Origin: Hetaerina americana | Taxonomy: Eukaryota > Arthropoda > Insecta > Odonata > Calopterygidae | Assembly (NCBI GenBank): GCA_022747635.1 | Contig: JAKTNV010000003.1 | Location: 99,118,454-99,182,453, forward strand | DNA: 64,000 bases | Direction of reading: 5' to 3' | Shown: positions 12,596 through 24,020 of the stretch, piece by piece | Layout of the letters: each line of letters opens with the position of its first letter | How positions within the stretch are numbered: position 1 is the stretch's first letter | Notes under the pieces: model-generated | The model's database searches: none | What the model saw: only the letters and a program-made list of their open reading frames with translations | What the model was told of the DNA's origin: nothing | Translations under genes and position numbers: made by a program

Positions 12596-13270
12596 AATGA
12601 ATACTCCTTGCCTTCCATTACTCCCATCGCCTTCTTCCACCCATTCTGCCTGCATATCCCCGTCACTCCCATGGCGGCGCCCACCCCACCTATTTTCCTC
12701 CGCCCTGCTTCTCCTTCATCACTGATTCCATTCCTTTTTGTCTCTTAAGGCGACGCCACCATCCCTACACACCGCTGATCCTTCTCCCTCAGTTCCCATT
12801 TTACCAGCGCCACCCGCCGCACCCTCCTCTCCACTCTCTCCCCCACCCCTCCTTCCCGGGGGAATTGCCCGGAACATCTCTCCTGGAGACGTGAGAAGAG
12901 GGTAGCGAGGAGCACTCGGTGAGAGCCGTCATTGCTGGAGTGGAGTGGAGGGCCGCGCTCCGCTGAATCGCTCCGCTCGCCGCATGAGGTCCATAGGGGG
13001 TGCGGAGGAGAGCTAGGGTCGGGTGGGGAGGCCGCTCGGTGGGGCTTTATGTTGCCTTCTCGCTCCGGGAGGTGTCCCGGAATTGGTTTATCTCACGGAG
13101 GGGAGCATCCGAACGTTGGGAGGAAGGAAATGGGGTTATGGAGAGAGGGCGGGCAGAGCGGGGGATGGGTGTCGCGGTGGCGGACGACGGGGGACAGAGG
13201 AGGGGGTGGCGGAAATGGCCAGGGATCCCCGCAAGGGATATAAGTTATGCATGAGGAGGCCCGGCTTATG
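12596..13270. other. GC-rich island with pyrimidine-to-purine flip
   Basis: The + strand is C/T-rich from about 12600 to 12870, then G/A-rich with many GGGG words from about 12885 to 13225. The flip near 12880 is the reverse of the flip at 8990. Three overlapping + frames of 80-100 codons and longer minus-strand frames are low complexity. Confidence 0.7.
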
Positions 13271-13716
13271 AGGTATGGAGGAATACGGAAGGGATAGCGT
13301 CGACCAGGTTGAGGATTGCTTCTCCCACCCGCAAGAAGGCGAAGAATTTGATCGGAAAGAAAACATCTCTTCGGCTGAATGTGGATATGCAGTAAAATCT
13401 CGAGAAGGAATTGTATATGCCGAGGCAATAATGTTTAATACAAGAATACCAACTGGCGCAGAGGTTGAAAACCCTATGGGAGGAAGGGTAAGAGTTCTAG
13501 GATTCGATACGATTATCAAGAGGATGGAATGCGGTAAAATATAAATAGAATAGGGAAAAAGATTGATATGCTTTTTATTTTGACACACGCTAAGAGCAAA
13601 AAGTGCATGTGAATAGGAGCACATAGTAGTAAAATTATAATAAGGGGTACCCGATAAATATATACACCTAGAAATGAGAAAATGGAGTGTAACAAAATGC
13701 AATTTTTTTAATTAAA

Positions 13717-13780
13717 GTGGGATCATAGCGCAATTGATAGAATGAGAGACCTTTTTGAAAAAGCTGAGTGAGTATAGAGA
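13717..13780 (+). mobile_element. Degenerate tRNA-like relic (A-box half)
   Basis: TAGCGCAATTGATAGA at about 13726 closely resembles the D-arm/A-box of tRNAs (TAGCTCAATTGGTAGA). It is followed by a possible anticodon stem. A convincing B-box is missing, so this is not an intact tRNA gene. A decayed tRNA-derived SINE or tRNA pseudogene is the likely reading. Confidence 0.3.
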
Positions 13781-14094
13781 AATGCTATTTTTGACTCACC
13801 TTCAAGACTAACATGATGATCTCGTATTAATGTGATTAATTAAGTAAGTATGAAGTAAAATTATGAATAATAAAATACCATCCATATCCATATGTACATT
13901 TTTCTACCGATGGCCATGATTGATGCTATCGCTCCTAATCTTGAAACATAACCTAAAACTGGAAACGAAGCAGCGATAGGGCAACACGAAGTTTGGTTTG
14001 ATAAGTGAGTGTAAAATTAGGGGAATGAGGGCTACATTTGCATCTGAGGTATGTGAAATTTCTGATATCTTGGCCACTTTATTTCCCCGTACAG

Positions 14095-14303
14095 CTTGAA
14101 ATTAGAGAGTTCTGACATAGAAAATATAACAGAGTCTGTAATTAGCTTAGAATGTCAAATGGCATCATCCAGAAGTAAAACAGAGCCCTTCCAGCCATTA
14201 GCCAAACAACCTACCGTCTCCTCTCTCACCCCATCAAAATATCTAAATAATTACGTAATTTACATAAAATACAAAAATCTGACCTCGCACTCTATTTCAG
14301 GAG
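14095..14303 (+). other. Tentative internal exon
   Basis: A pyrimidine-rich acceptor (TTTATTTCCCCGTACAG, ending at 14094) precedes 209 bases open in one frame. They end at a consensus-like donor (GAG|GTATGT, GT at 14304). The frame closes only inside the would-be intron, at 14312-14314. The predicted peptide is about 69 residues, Ser/Lys/Thr/Glu-rich at first and then with a Tyr/Ile/Asn patch. I recognise no domain, and an open frame this long is not rare by chance. The splice signals are what make it worth noting. Confidence 0.18.
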
Positions 14304-14475
14304 GTATGTATTAATTGTTTATCCTGATGATTATATTCTCTTTGTGCCTAAAATTTCCCTCATAGTAACCAATTCATATGGCAGAACAAGTGTTAAAAGT
14401 ACACGTCATTTTGAATAGTAATCTTCATTTCTGGCTTGTACATTTTTTCCGTGTAACTGTGAAGGCGTCCACCGA

Positions 14476-15145
14476 CCGAAAATCCAAAGACCTTTCTTCC
14501 TCTCTCCGCATTACACAGAAACCCTTCTTCGCTCCCCATTTCAGCTCTATACAACGAGGCTGGGCAAAAAAGACCCCTTTTCCCACTTTCCATTGCTTTC
14601 CCAGTCACTCTCTCTTTGCCCAGACCCTTGCGCGCCCTGCTCCACCCCCTCCTAACCCCATATGTCTCCAAGCCCCACCCACTCCCTCCCTCCCCCTCCT
14701 CCACGCATCCCTCCTTCTCACCTCCGCAGTGTCAGTCCTCAGCGACATTTGCGCCGCTCCAGGCAACATGTAAATACATAACACGAGTTCCTAGTCGTGG
14801 AGGAGTTAATTGCTCCCTCCACACCCTTTAAGTCTACACCACGCCTTCCGCTTTTATTAGCTCTCCAAATGAGGATAGACATTGTCCTCTACCCTCTCCC
14901 GTCGCCTCGTTCGCCCCCCTCTCTCTCCACTCACGTTCCCTTTTCAAACATCTCCTTTCCTCGGGTCCTTACCCTCGCACCACTTCCCCACCCCTTATCC
15001 GAACCCTTCAATGCAGCATCCATATCTCCGCTCCTAAAACCGTCCCTTATCTCCCAAATACCTCCCCGAGATGAGCAGACCTTTTCCTTCCTTGAAACAA
15101 ATGCCCTCGTCCTTCAGGAGTATTTCTCGTCATCCTTGGATAAAT
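14476..15145. other. Pyrimidine-rich island
   Basis: The + strand is C/T-rich almost throughout, most strongly at 14610-14720 and 14880-15070. The 116-131 codon frames in different registers are Pro/Leu/Ser-rich and carry no domain. No purine-rich partner arm follows. Confidence 0.7.
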
Positions 15146-15735
15146 AAGCCTTCACATGACATTAAGCAAGGCATTGCCACCCTTGGTCGATAGACTGGAT
15201 AATCTCTTGCATTTATAGTTTAATATTGGTTAAAGCAGTCAAGAACGTAGTTGGCTGGAGCGTAGCAAAACTTCCATGAGAAAATCCAACACACAGGTTA
15301 TTAGCACTGTTGAAAGAATTAGTACGACTTCCTTGGGAGTGGGAATAATCACGGATGACTTTTAATCACCAGTGAAGGAATATTTAATAACTTTGATCGG
15401 ATTCTTTTTTCGTGAGTATCCATGAAATTCCCATCGAGTTCAAGTTTAGCCAACATTTCAATGTTCAAATCACATTACGAAAGTTGAATTCTGTTTTCCT
15501 CGATCGAAGTTGAAAACAATAAAAAATACTCTCCAGATTCCTGGTGTGAAAAGGAAGAGTATCATAACGTATTACTATGGAAAATATTTCTCGGAAAACA
15601 TGAGTACGAGAGAGCAGTCACGAAGATAAAATATCATTTCCGTCTTTCCAAACGACACACGAGCAAATGCATTGACGAATGCGAAAAGCTCAGACTAAAC
15701 CTCGCTTCAAATGCCTCCTCACGGCCTCTGGAAAT
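15146..15735. other. Unique non-coding stretch
   Basis: Balanced to AT-rich unique DNA with frequent stops. I see no repeat, RNA gene or exon-like segment. Confidence 0.55.
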
Positions 15736-16325
15736 GAATTTTATGCCCCAGCCCCATATTTTCTCACTTCTTGGCTCCCCCAAAGTCTACATCCATCCAG
15801 TCATCCGCTCCCTTCCTCCCATCCTACAATCCCTACATTCACTCCCGTCTTCCTTTTTCCAACCGTTTTCACCGAACCCCGGATTCTTTGTCTCCAGTCT
15901 TTTTTTTACACGCGTATGAATGCTTTTTTTCTTTCTTCATCACCGAATGTAGCAGGCGCCCCTCCCACTGCTGTTGTCTCCAGCGACGACGTCGCTTGCC
16001 GTCCCCCCATGACGACGGTTCCTTCAAGCAAAGGGATCCCAATCTCTCTCTTTCTCTCTCTGTCTGCCTCCCTCCTCTCCAGTGGTCTACCACTCCTCGA
16101 AACCGCCACCACAGCTCACCTCATCCCTCCCCTACCCCCCTTATCCTCCCGCTCTTTCTTGCGTTCACTTTTCGGATTTCCTTCGTGCCTACCCGTACCA
16201 TCTCCCCTGCAACATATCTCGTCAAAACAAACTGCTCGACGTCCGAGAAGAAAGAAAAGGGACGAACTGAGCGAGGGAAAGGAATGATGGGAGGAGAGCC
16301 TTTTCGGGAGGAGCTATTGGGGTAA
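15736..16325. other. GC-rich island with pyrimidine-to-purine flip
   Basis: C/T-rich on the + strand from about 15760 to 16200, including CT-rich simple sequence near 16042-16080. It turns A/G-rich from about 16235 to 16320. Frames of 184 and 202 codons overlap in different registers on the same strand and both are low complexity. Confidence 0.7.
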
Positions 16326-17305
16326 AGAAGAGTCAAGGAGCCGCATGGTAATAGCGATTAAGGTCTCGTTCGCCGGAGGAGGGTAAAAAACGTTGTTGAC
16401 GCAAATGCAAGAAGGGCTGCAATATGAGAATCAACAAGAAACCAAGGCGTTTGCGCGCACGACGAAAAATAGTAGCTTTTGGGAAACGTTGACTGAAACG
16501 TGATAGTTTGATCGGGGTAGTAAAATTATACACTCGACAAACGTTGGATAAACAGAGAATGCTATTTTGAAATTTTTAGTTACCTAGATACCTAATTCAA
16601 AATTTGGGAAAATAAACATGCGAAGCCTGTCGAAAAAGTATGCGGCCTCCAAATGTGAATGCTTGCTTTTTTTTCTCCGCCTTCGAGTGAGCCAGTCGCT
16701 GCCCGCTGGCCGCCGAGTGAAATGCTGTCATACGCGTTCATCGCTCTTAGATTTCTCCCAAGAGACGAAACGGTTTGATTTTGTTGGGTCGTCCAGTTGT
16801 CACGGTGTTCAGAAACTCAGGATCAATTTAAGTAGTCCCGCAGGTTCTATGCTGGAGATGAGTATACGTGAGCAACCAAACACAATCAACTCGTTCAGTC
16901 ATCTAAAGAGAAATCGAAAAGCAACCTACGCGTATGGCAGCCTCTCCCATGGTGGCCAACCAACAGCAACTGGCTCACTCAAAGGCGTAGCAATAACTCA
17001 AAAATGCAAATTAAGCGGGTCTCCTTCCACTGTGTACAGTGGCGCCACCCTAGCATTACTGCTATACACTGGAAAATTCAAGGTCGGTTCCTTTTTCCAC
17101 ATGCCTTGTGTGTATTAAATTACTGCCAACAAATTAAAGCTGGCGATGAGATGTCTATGGAAAAAAGAAACGATAAAACACCCTTGCTCATGAAGGTTGC
17201 AACCATGTGAGAGCGAAAGAGAGGTCATGGCATCTCTTCGCTTGAGCTTCAGTGCCATCAGGTACGGCTCTGGAGAGTCGGCATACTTACTCTCCGTGGA
17301 ATGAA
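16326..17305. other. Compositionally balanced unique stretch
   Basis: Balanced base composition without simple repeats. It contains the longest frame of the window that is not low complexity: 166 codons, + strand, 16618-17118, starting at ATG. Its translation is Ser/Arg-rich with no signal peptide, repeat or domain I recognise. A frame of this length is expected about once by chance in 64 kb, so it is not called as a gene. Confidence 0.45.
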
Positions 17306-17500
17306 TTCATTTATTCATGCCGAGGGGGGGATGCGGGTGGGAGCCGAGGATAGCTCGGCGAGGCTGCAGGAAATTAGGGCGCCCTTTTTGGGGGGGGGAA
17401 TGGATGGCGGGAGGGATGGGGAGCCTGGAAGGGAAGATAGGGCAAAGGCGAGGGCGGCCGTAATTTCGGACGATGCGTCTGAGAGAGTGGGCGAGTGAAA
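17306..17500 (+). other. G-rich island with G-quadruplex potential
   Basis: The + strand is G/A-rich with a G9 run near 17390. Further GGG tracts follow within about 35 bases, a pattern compatible with a G-quadruplex on the + strand. Frames crossing it are short and low complexity. Confidence 0.6.
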
Positions 17501-18315
17501 TGCGTTTCGCGCTTGTGTTTGCGTCAGCGGTTGACGAAATCAATTTTCTATCAAAATCAATTGGAACGGGTTCAAGGATAATCGAGATCGACCCTTTGGG
17601 TGTTTTAACACTAGAGATGAACCAGCGATATTTGACTTTTACATTAAAGCCAGCGTCACCGTCAGAAAAAATACTTTAGTGAATCTCATTCTAACGGATT
17701 TGGCATTTTTTGCCTCAACTGCCAGACAGTTAAACTTGCATTGATTAGGCAAGCACTTGCTGTAAATACATACTTAATAAAAATTAATCTGATAAATGTA
17801 GAGAACATAACGGCTAGACATCAAAACGTATTAGTTTATTTGTTCCTAAGTTAAACTGAAGTTGAATCGCTTTTTCTATACTGAGGCTTTCTATGCTTTT
17901 CTAATTCTGATTTATAATTTTCTCCGATGCATATCCGTAACATTAGCAAAGGAAATTTTAGTGTTCAATGATAATCGAGTATAGCATCCAATATTTTCAT
18001 CAGGCCATTCCAATATATTCACCTGAGGTTGTATTTCAGCTATTATCTCCCTTATTTTTCATATCTCTGCATACTCCAATGGAAAACGGTCATTTGTAGT
18101 TTGATATAGTGCGATTACCGATCAGTAAACATAATGTTTGCAGGCATCACCACCTCACTTACAGCGCATAATGTAAAGTTGAAAGACCGTGCCAGAATGC
18201 GAGGACGCAGTCTCCCAGTTTGTAGTGAGAGTGAATGGAATGAAGCTATTGAAATATCTACCAGCCCATTTCTTGCAAACAAGACCAACTAATCCGGCGA
18301 CTGGGTGCTTTAAGC
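17501..18315. other. AT-rich non-coding stretch
   Basis: Unique, mostly AT-rich DNA with only short frames. I see no feature in it. Confidence 0.6.
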
Positions 18316-19210
18316 ACTTGCGGCGTATAAACAGAGAGGGAGAGAGGCAATTCGATGGAAACACGGGAATAGGAAAAGAGAGAGAGAGGGAGAGAACAGT
18401 GAGACATGTCGGCGGAAATTAAATTGTTCTCGAGGCAATCCCTCGATAAAGGGAGGGAAGGGGAAAATGAGAAAGGGACAAGCGAAAGGTACCCCTTCAC
18501 CCAACCTTTCCCTATCCCCAAGTGAGGGGAAGGGCATTAATATTTGGCAACGGTCGATATTTTTGGGGGACTGTGTGTGTGTGTGTGTGTGTGTGTGTGA
18601 GTATGAGAGAGACACCGAGAGAGAAAAAAGTGGAAGGAATGGCGCGAGATACGTGAGTCGATGACACAGGGGCAGGGGGCAAGGGGAGAAAGAATTTGAG
18701 TGGTGCCGGATGGAGAGGGGGAGGTTCTAGCCAGGGAAAGCAAGGGGATGAAAAGGGAAAGGCAGTGGGGGAAGGAGAGGGTTGAATAAAAGGGGTTCTC
18801 GGCACGTGGTGTGGGCGGGGAAGGCACGCATAGCCCATCCCCAGCGTTACCGCCTCAATCCGCAAAGTTGATGGCTCAGGTGGTGGGTGTCGGGAGAGCG
18901 GCGAAATGGTGGCGTGGGTGTTTAGAGAGAGGGCGAGGGTGGGGGAGGCTATGACGGACGGCCCGGCCGCAAGGAGACCATCATCCATCCCTGCGCCGGG
19001 AGAGAGTTTTGCTCCGTCCTCCCCGCCGCGGGCCTTCAATCTCCTTCTTCCGCACTTGGTCCATTTCTCCTCTCGCTCATCCTCTGCCGACCCTCACCCG
19101 GGCGTCATCGCCAGCCACTCCGATCGGACACAAACCAGAGTCAGAGTGAGTGTCCTCCACATTATTGCTTTCATGCCACCTCCTCTTCCTCCCACGTACC
19201 CACGTTCACT
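18316..19210. other. GC-rich island with purine-to-pyrimidine flip
   Basis: G/A-rich on the + strand from about 18325 to 18960, with GA-rich simple sequence near 18330-18395 and a TG microsatellite at 18572-18599. It is C/T-rich from about 18995 to 19205. Overlapping frames of up to 175 codons on the minus strand are Pro/Ser/His-rich, and their His/Thr tracts simply translate the microsatellite. Confidence 0.7.
18572..18599 (+). repeat. (TG)14 microsatellite
   Basis: Fourteen uninterrupted TG units, followed by GAGTATGAGAGAGA. It is likely to vary in length between individuals and could adopt Z-DNA. Confidence 0.97.
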
Positions 19211-20565
19211 TTTTTTATAATATTCTAGAAATATTCAACTATAGCTAGTTATTTACCTTGTTCGCAATATTCCTCTACCAATGGTATAGATTTCTTCTTC
19301 ATAAATTTCGCCCTTGGTTTTTCTTTGCCTTTTGCGAAATAAATATTCTGTCTCTACCAATGTTTCATGTATGGTGAGTGACTACAAATGTGTACGTGAT
19401 TTGCGTTTATGCTGATGCACCCACTGCCACGCAACTTGCTGGGGGCTTGATTCAAGGGTATTATTTATACGTTGAGGGAGTATTCTGTTCTACACTCCAT
19501 TCCTGGGCGGCCAGACCGTCCTATTCATCCCAATTATTTTTATCCGCTCACCATTTCACTCAGCCGGAAACGAGGAACAAGTTGGGAAACTAGGTCCCGG
19601 TGGTCGTGTAATGCATATCAGGGCCGCGGCGACAAACATCCGCTGCGATATTCATGACAGTTATTTATGCAAGGAACGAATTTATCATTTTTGGGGTTGA
19701 CTGGGCAAGGCTTCATGAAAACAGTTTTGAAATATGTCGAAGTCCATCGAGGCACAGGCACGTGGGCTCGCTCTCTGGCGTAACAAAAGGAATAGTAAGT
19801 ATGGTTCTGTTTTGAGAATTTACGAAGGCACTTAGGGCATACTCAGGAAATGACTACCGGCGTCCGTATCTTCGTTCCCGTTATGGGAATTTCCACCCTT
19901 TTGTGTGAAGTGATGACCAAGCAATCGAAGCGAGTTTCATGGGTCGCCATCGATACGCAACGAAAGTGAAAGCAGTTACTCAAAAGCTGCGTATGATAAC
20001 GAGCTCAGAGGAAAGTTAAGTATTTTTAAATTGCTTATCTTATAACAACCTTTGAGGATTTACTCTTCAATGAATCTCAATATATTTGTACGAATATTTA
20101 AAATATTACTAATATCTTGCAATTTACTGTGTCGTCACAACAAAAACATGCGAAGTAGTTGGGACGGATTGATAACCAATGTTTTAGTACGAATAACCAT
20201 GACCACCATTTAAATATGGCCTTTCCCTCTACATGCTCAAGAATTCATAACCCAAGGAGATATAACTATTCATTATTTAAATAATCAAAGTTCGCACGGA
20301 GATTCGGTTGTGTCATATTAATAAACCAGAATTTACGCTTAAAATCTGCATTCTTTTTCATTTACAATGTCAAACGAACCGAATTTTCCCCCAAAAAGCG
20401 AGGGTCCACTCTCATCTATGAACTGTCAGTGAGAATAGTAAAGCAATTCCATTCATGGAGTTTACGGCTGAGTGAGTAAAAAACGTTAAAACTCGGCGCC
20501 TCTTAAATAAGGGCACTCGACGAAGCCAGATAATGAAGCATCAAGAGAAAGGGTCAAAATTATTT
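19211..20565. other. Unique non-coding stretch
   Basis: Alternating balanced and AT-rich DNA with frames of at most 71 codons and no recognisable RNA, repeat or exon. Confidence 0.55.
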
Positions 20566-20630
20566 CTTTCATTTCTGGCACTATCTTCACCTAGCTCTCT
20601 TTATTCCCCTCTGGCTCACTCACTCTTTTT

Positions 20631-20649
20631 CTCTCTCTCTCTCTCTCTC
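20631..20649 (+). repeat. (CT)9 microsatellite
   Basis: Nine and a half uninterrupted CT units at the end of the pyrimidine arm of an island. On the minus strand these are GAGAG words, which GAGA-type factors bind in insects. Confidence 0.95.
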
Positions 20650-20904
20650 ACTTTTGGCTTTTTCCCATCATTAAACGCTGCGATAGCCGTCCCTCACGTT
20701 TTGGAGATGATGTGAGGAAAGAGGAAGAAAAAAAACGGAAGAAAACGGGACGAGAGGGAAATGGACGGTGGAAGAGAAGAGAGGGGGAGAGGGACGGCGA
20801 GAACGAGGAAAACACAGTTCCCTTTTTCCGAGAGGAGATGTCGGTGGAGAGGGAATGATGAGAGGAGGGGCCGGGGGGGGGGGTAGTGGTGCGTGAGACC
20901 CCGC

Positions 20905-20924
20905 AGCCATTCTATGGAATGGCT
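20905..20924. repeat. Small inverted repeat
   Basis: AGCCATTC (20905-20912) and GAATGGCT (20917-20924) form an 8-bp stem with a TATG loop, directly after the G-rich run of the island. Confidence 0.7.
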
Positions 20925-20975
20925 CCGCGGCCAATGAGGGAGCGCGTGGTTGGTGGGAGGTATGAGGACGCCACC

Positions 20976-21021
20976 GGGGCCGAAGGGGCGCGTGGTGTGG
21001 GACAGAGGGGCCGAAGGGGCG
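20976..21021 (+). repeat. 15-bp direct repeat GGGGCCGAAGGGGCG
   Basis: The same 15 bases occur at 20976-20990 and 21007-21021, 31 bp apart. GCGCGTGGT is also found at two positions just upstream and between them. The arrangement could be a pair of GC-box-like sites or a local duplication. Confidence 0.75.
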
Positions 21022-21080
21022 GGGCGAGGATCCATGATGGCAGCCGACGGCGCTGGCGTACCTAGCGGCACTTCGGCGAA

Positions 21081-24020
21081 GTTTGATCCCATTCCGTTGG
21101 CGTCGACGATAGGAGGAGGCTTAAGTAAGAGGAAATGTCCGCCGCAGCAGAAAAACCGGTCCTTACTCCTAGTGCAAAACAAGTTACTGCGCTGAAATTT
21201 TAAGCAATTCCATTTGGTTGAAGAGATTTAGATGAAGTTAACTCTATTTCTGAATCATCTCCTAAAGTCGCAAGGTTCTATCTAGGAGGTAGGTGAGGCC
21301 ATTTTGTTTTGAGTTCACCCCATTGAAGAAAACGGTTTTATTTTATAATACTGAGTTGGCAGGAAACATTTCCAAAGAGCTGTATCTGCCAAATGAAAAC
21401 GAAACAAATCCAGTTTAGAATGGCTGGTTGTAGATGGACTCCCACGCATTGAATTCTCTGTTTCAATCAAACACCTTCAGGTTTCATGCACGCCAATGCA
21501 ACTTCTTAAATACATCTTCGTCAAATTATTCACCTAATACCAATGAATATAGTATATGTAGTTATTTCCTTTTACATTGTATCCTTTGATGTTTTCAGTG
21601 AGCTTTAGTAGATACGTCCTGCAGGGCATGCGATTGAGCAATAAAAATTAAAAGCACAAGAATAAGTTTTCTTCATGAGTAGCTAATCCTAACACTAACA
21701 GTTTCTCTTCATTGCAACTTCATTGTTCCCTATATTTTTCAATGAAAGACAGCCGCTAGGAACTGCAAGGCCTATGAAAATATAATGTGTTATAGGCACA
21801 TGTATGAGAGAATCGAAACATGGTTTCGGATTTCTTAGGACTAAATCGAGTAAGTTTGGCCGAGTCGATTAACCGATATCCAGCGGGATTACTTGCTAAA
21901 CCGATGGAAAGCCGATCGATGCCATTCTGAGTGACGAATTTTTTTCTCCGTTTCACGAGCATTTCAATGCAATAATTTTAGAGCGTAAAATCATTCGCCA
22001 TGACCGGGATCTGAGTGGGAAAATATTGCATTATAATTAACTAAATGAATTAAACAGAGCATACCGACCGATGTCTGCATATGATATACCATACGTACGA
22101 AACTTAAATGATGAAACAGCCCCAAGAATAACGTATTCTGAATATTCTCCGTAGAACATGAAATTAAATGTTACTCTTTCAAACGCATTGACTAGTATAC
22201 AATGAAACACATATCGTCCTTAAACGAAAATATTGAAAAACTTTCATCAGGAAAAACATTCACTTTTTTATATTCACTAATATGTATTTGCGACGAAAAT
22301 GGGAATAATATCTCTTTGAATTATTAAGGATGATTATCATTTATGATATGGATTGACTTTCTTCCCCAATAAAATCCTGTGATGTAAATCACACGTAATA
22401 GATTTGAGAAAGGATAATAGATTTGTAAGTAAAATATATTGACTTTACTCAGCAATATCTTCTTGGAAGAAATTGTATCTTATAATGCGTAGATAACGAA
22501 ATACAACATGATAAATGGTAAGTATGTTAACGAAAAATGATATGCGTAATTTTCAAAGTTACTATTGAATAAACGATGACCTAACCAGGGGTGTACTTCG
22601 AAACTACGTATATTTTATCTCTACCATACATTTCATCATTTTCTCGCTCCATTTGATAAAATAATTATTTTTTCCTAGCACTAAAAAGTTAAATGAATAC
22701 CAATTTTATAAATTTTTTGCTTCTTATTAGCAACAAAGGATCGTATTTTTACGGAAGTTTATGAAATGGCCTTAACACGATTAAAGAAATTGATGAATCC
22801 AATATTGCTGCTATAGTATTCCATTTGATAAGAGCTTCTAGCACCATGAGATTTTCTATTCCCTTCAATTGCTTATTGTTCAATTGTATTTATAGAGAAG
22901 TTTGCGCATTTTAATTCCATTGGTATCTAAATATTTCCTACTATATTGAACTAAACATTCTGCTAAGTCCCACGCAAGAGTTATTTAGGAAAATCAACAT
23001 TCCTGAGACAATGTATTTAATTTTGTGTTTTCATCGTGATCGGCTTGGACATACTCTAACACCGTGCAGCAAAACAGTTTAAAACCCAAGTTGTGAGCGC
23101 GGAATGGGGAGGCACGCATTGCGTGTGTCCCGGGTGAGAGCCCTCCGGGACAAGCGAAAGAGCTAGGGGCCGAGCGACCGAGCCGATGGGCCGAGTCCCC
23201 GCGCCCGCTGGGCTCATCGGCGGATCCACCAAAAGCACCCACGTACGAACGCACTTCTAATTCTGCCTAATGCACTTTGATAAATAGCTGAATGAATTTG
23301 TATATGAATACTTCAGGAGTACCCAAAGCTCAAAAAGGTCATAGTTTAAAAGGTATAACGTCGATCTCAGACGATTAGTTCAAGCGATACAACCACTGAT
23401 TGCGTGTTCGTCTGATTTTGTTCTCCCTGAGGAATTAGAAGCTCTATGGCTAATACGGGTGAATTTTTTCATGGATTAAGAGAGCACTTTTTCATTTATC
23501 TGCTTGTGTGTCCGTTCACCACGAGTGCGGTGTAAAACGGATTTGTATGTTTACAGCCTTTCAAATCGTGAAAGATAGATAACTAGATAAAGGTCTTTAT
23601 TTTGGCGAAATTGAGACCTAATGGTTCTTCCATTTAACCCATGAATGAAAGAATTATATGAGCTAAGAGATTTCAATTACCGATTCAAGTAGGCACGAAT
23701 CTTAACAATACATTGTTAAGGATAAAACTACAAGGGAAAAATAAATGCAAAATATCCTGCTTTCCATATCTTTTTATTGAAGATAAATGGCCTTTTAGCA
23801 TTATCAGCTATTTATTACAAAATATCCGTTTATAATTGGCCAAATAATGTGTTATACAACACTCTAATTCTCCATGCTATTAACTTGATTTGATACCTCT
23901 AGCAGTTACCCCCCCAAGGCATATGGCTCGAGGGAAAATTTAAATGTTTTCAAACGTAATAAAAAGGCACTTGATAAAAAAATAAATCCCAAACTCCTTC
24001 CGCGATTATACACACCGATG
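21081..24020. other. AT-rich non-coding stretch
   Basis: Nearly 3 kb of AT-rich unique DNA with short frames only. It is broken by one isolated CpG-rich structured block at 23088-23255. A short direct repeat (ATAATAGATTTG-like) lies at about 22395-22427. I see no gene. Confidence 0.6.
23088..23255. other. Isolated CpG-rich block with three hairpins
   Basis: A sharply bounded GC-rich block lies in AT-rich DNA. It contains CACGCA/TGCGTG (23113-23125), a 7-bp stem GTCCCGG/CCGGGAC (23127-23133 with 23145-23151) and an 11-bp stem with one G-U pair (23182-23192 with 23211-23221). The bases are not simple sequence and the strands are not biased, unlike the islands. It could be a structured RNA fragment, a repeat family or a CpG-rich regulatory block. 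An 86-codon minus-strand frame crosses it without a domain. Confidence 0.5.

Larger units (their letters stand above)
13271..14475. other. AT-leaning stretch with tentative exon and tRNA-like relic
   Basis: The first part (13275-13544) holds an 89-codon + frame opposite a 188-codon minus-strand frame. Neither is recognisable, and their overlap shows that at least one is fortuitous. The rest is AT-rich. A tRNA-like relic (13717-13780) and an exon-like segment (14095-14303) are listed separately. Confidence 0.5.
20566..21080. other. GC-rich island with pyrimidine-to-purine flip
   Basis: C/T-rich to about 20690, with a CT microsatellite, then G/A-rich from about 20705 to 21060. A G11 run lies at 20873-20883. 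The last 150 bases are CpG-containing and less simple, with a small hairpin and a 15-bp direct repeat, and could be a promoter-like patch. Confidence 0.7.

Noticed and set aside
13136..13702. 188-codon minus strand open frame and overlapping 89-codon plus frame
   Set aside because: They occupy the same bases on opposite strands, neither is recognisable, and part of the longer one lies in the skewed island.
16618..17118. 166-codon + strand open frame, not low complexity
   Set aside because: Starts at ATG but shows no domain, signal peptide or splice context. Such a length is expected about once by chance in 64 kb on two strands. Homology search would be decisive.
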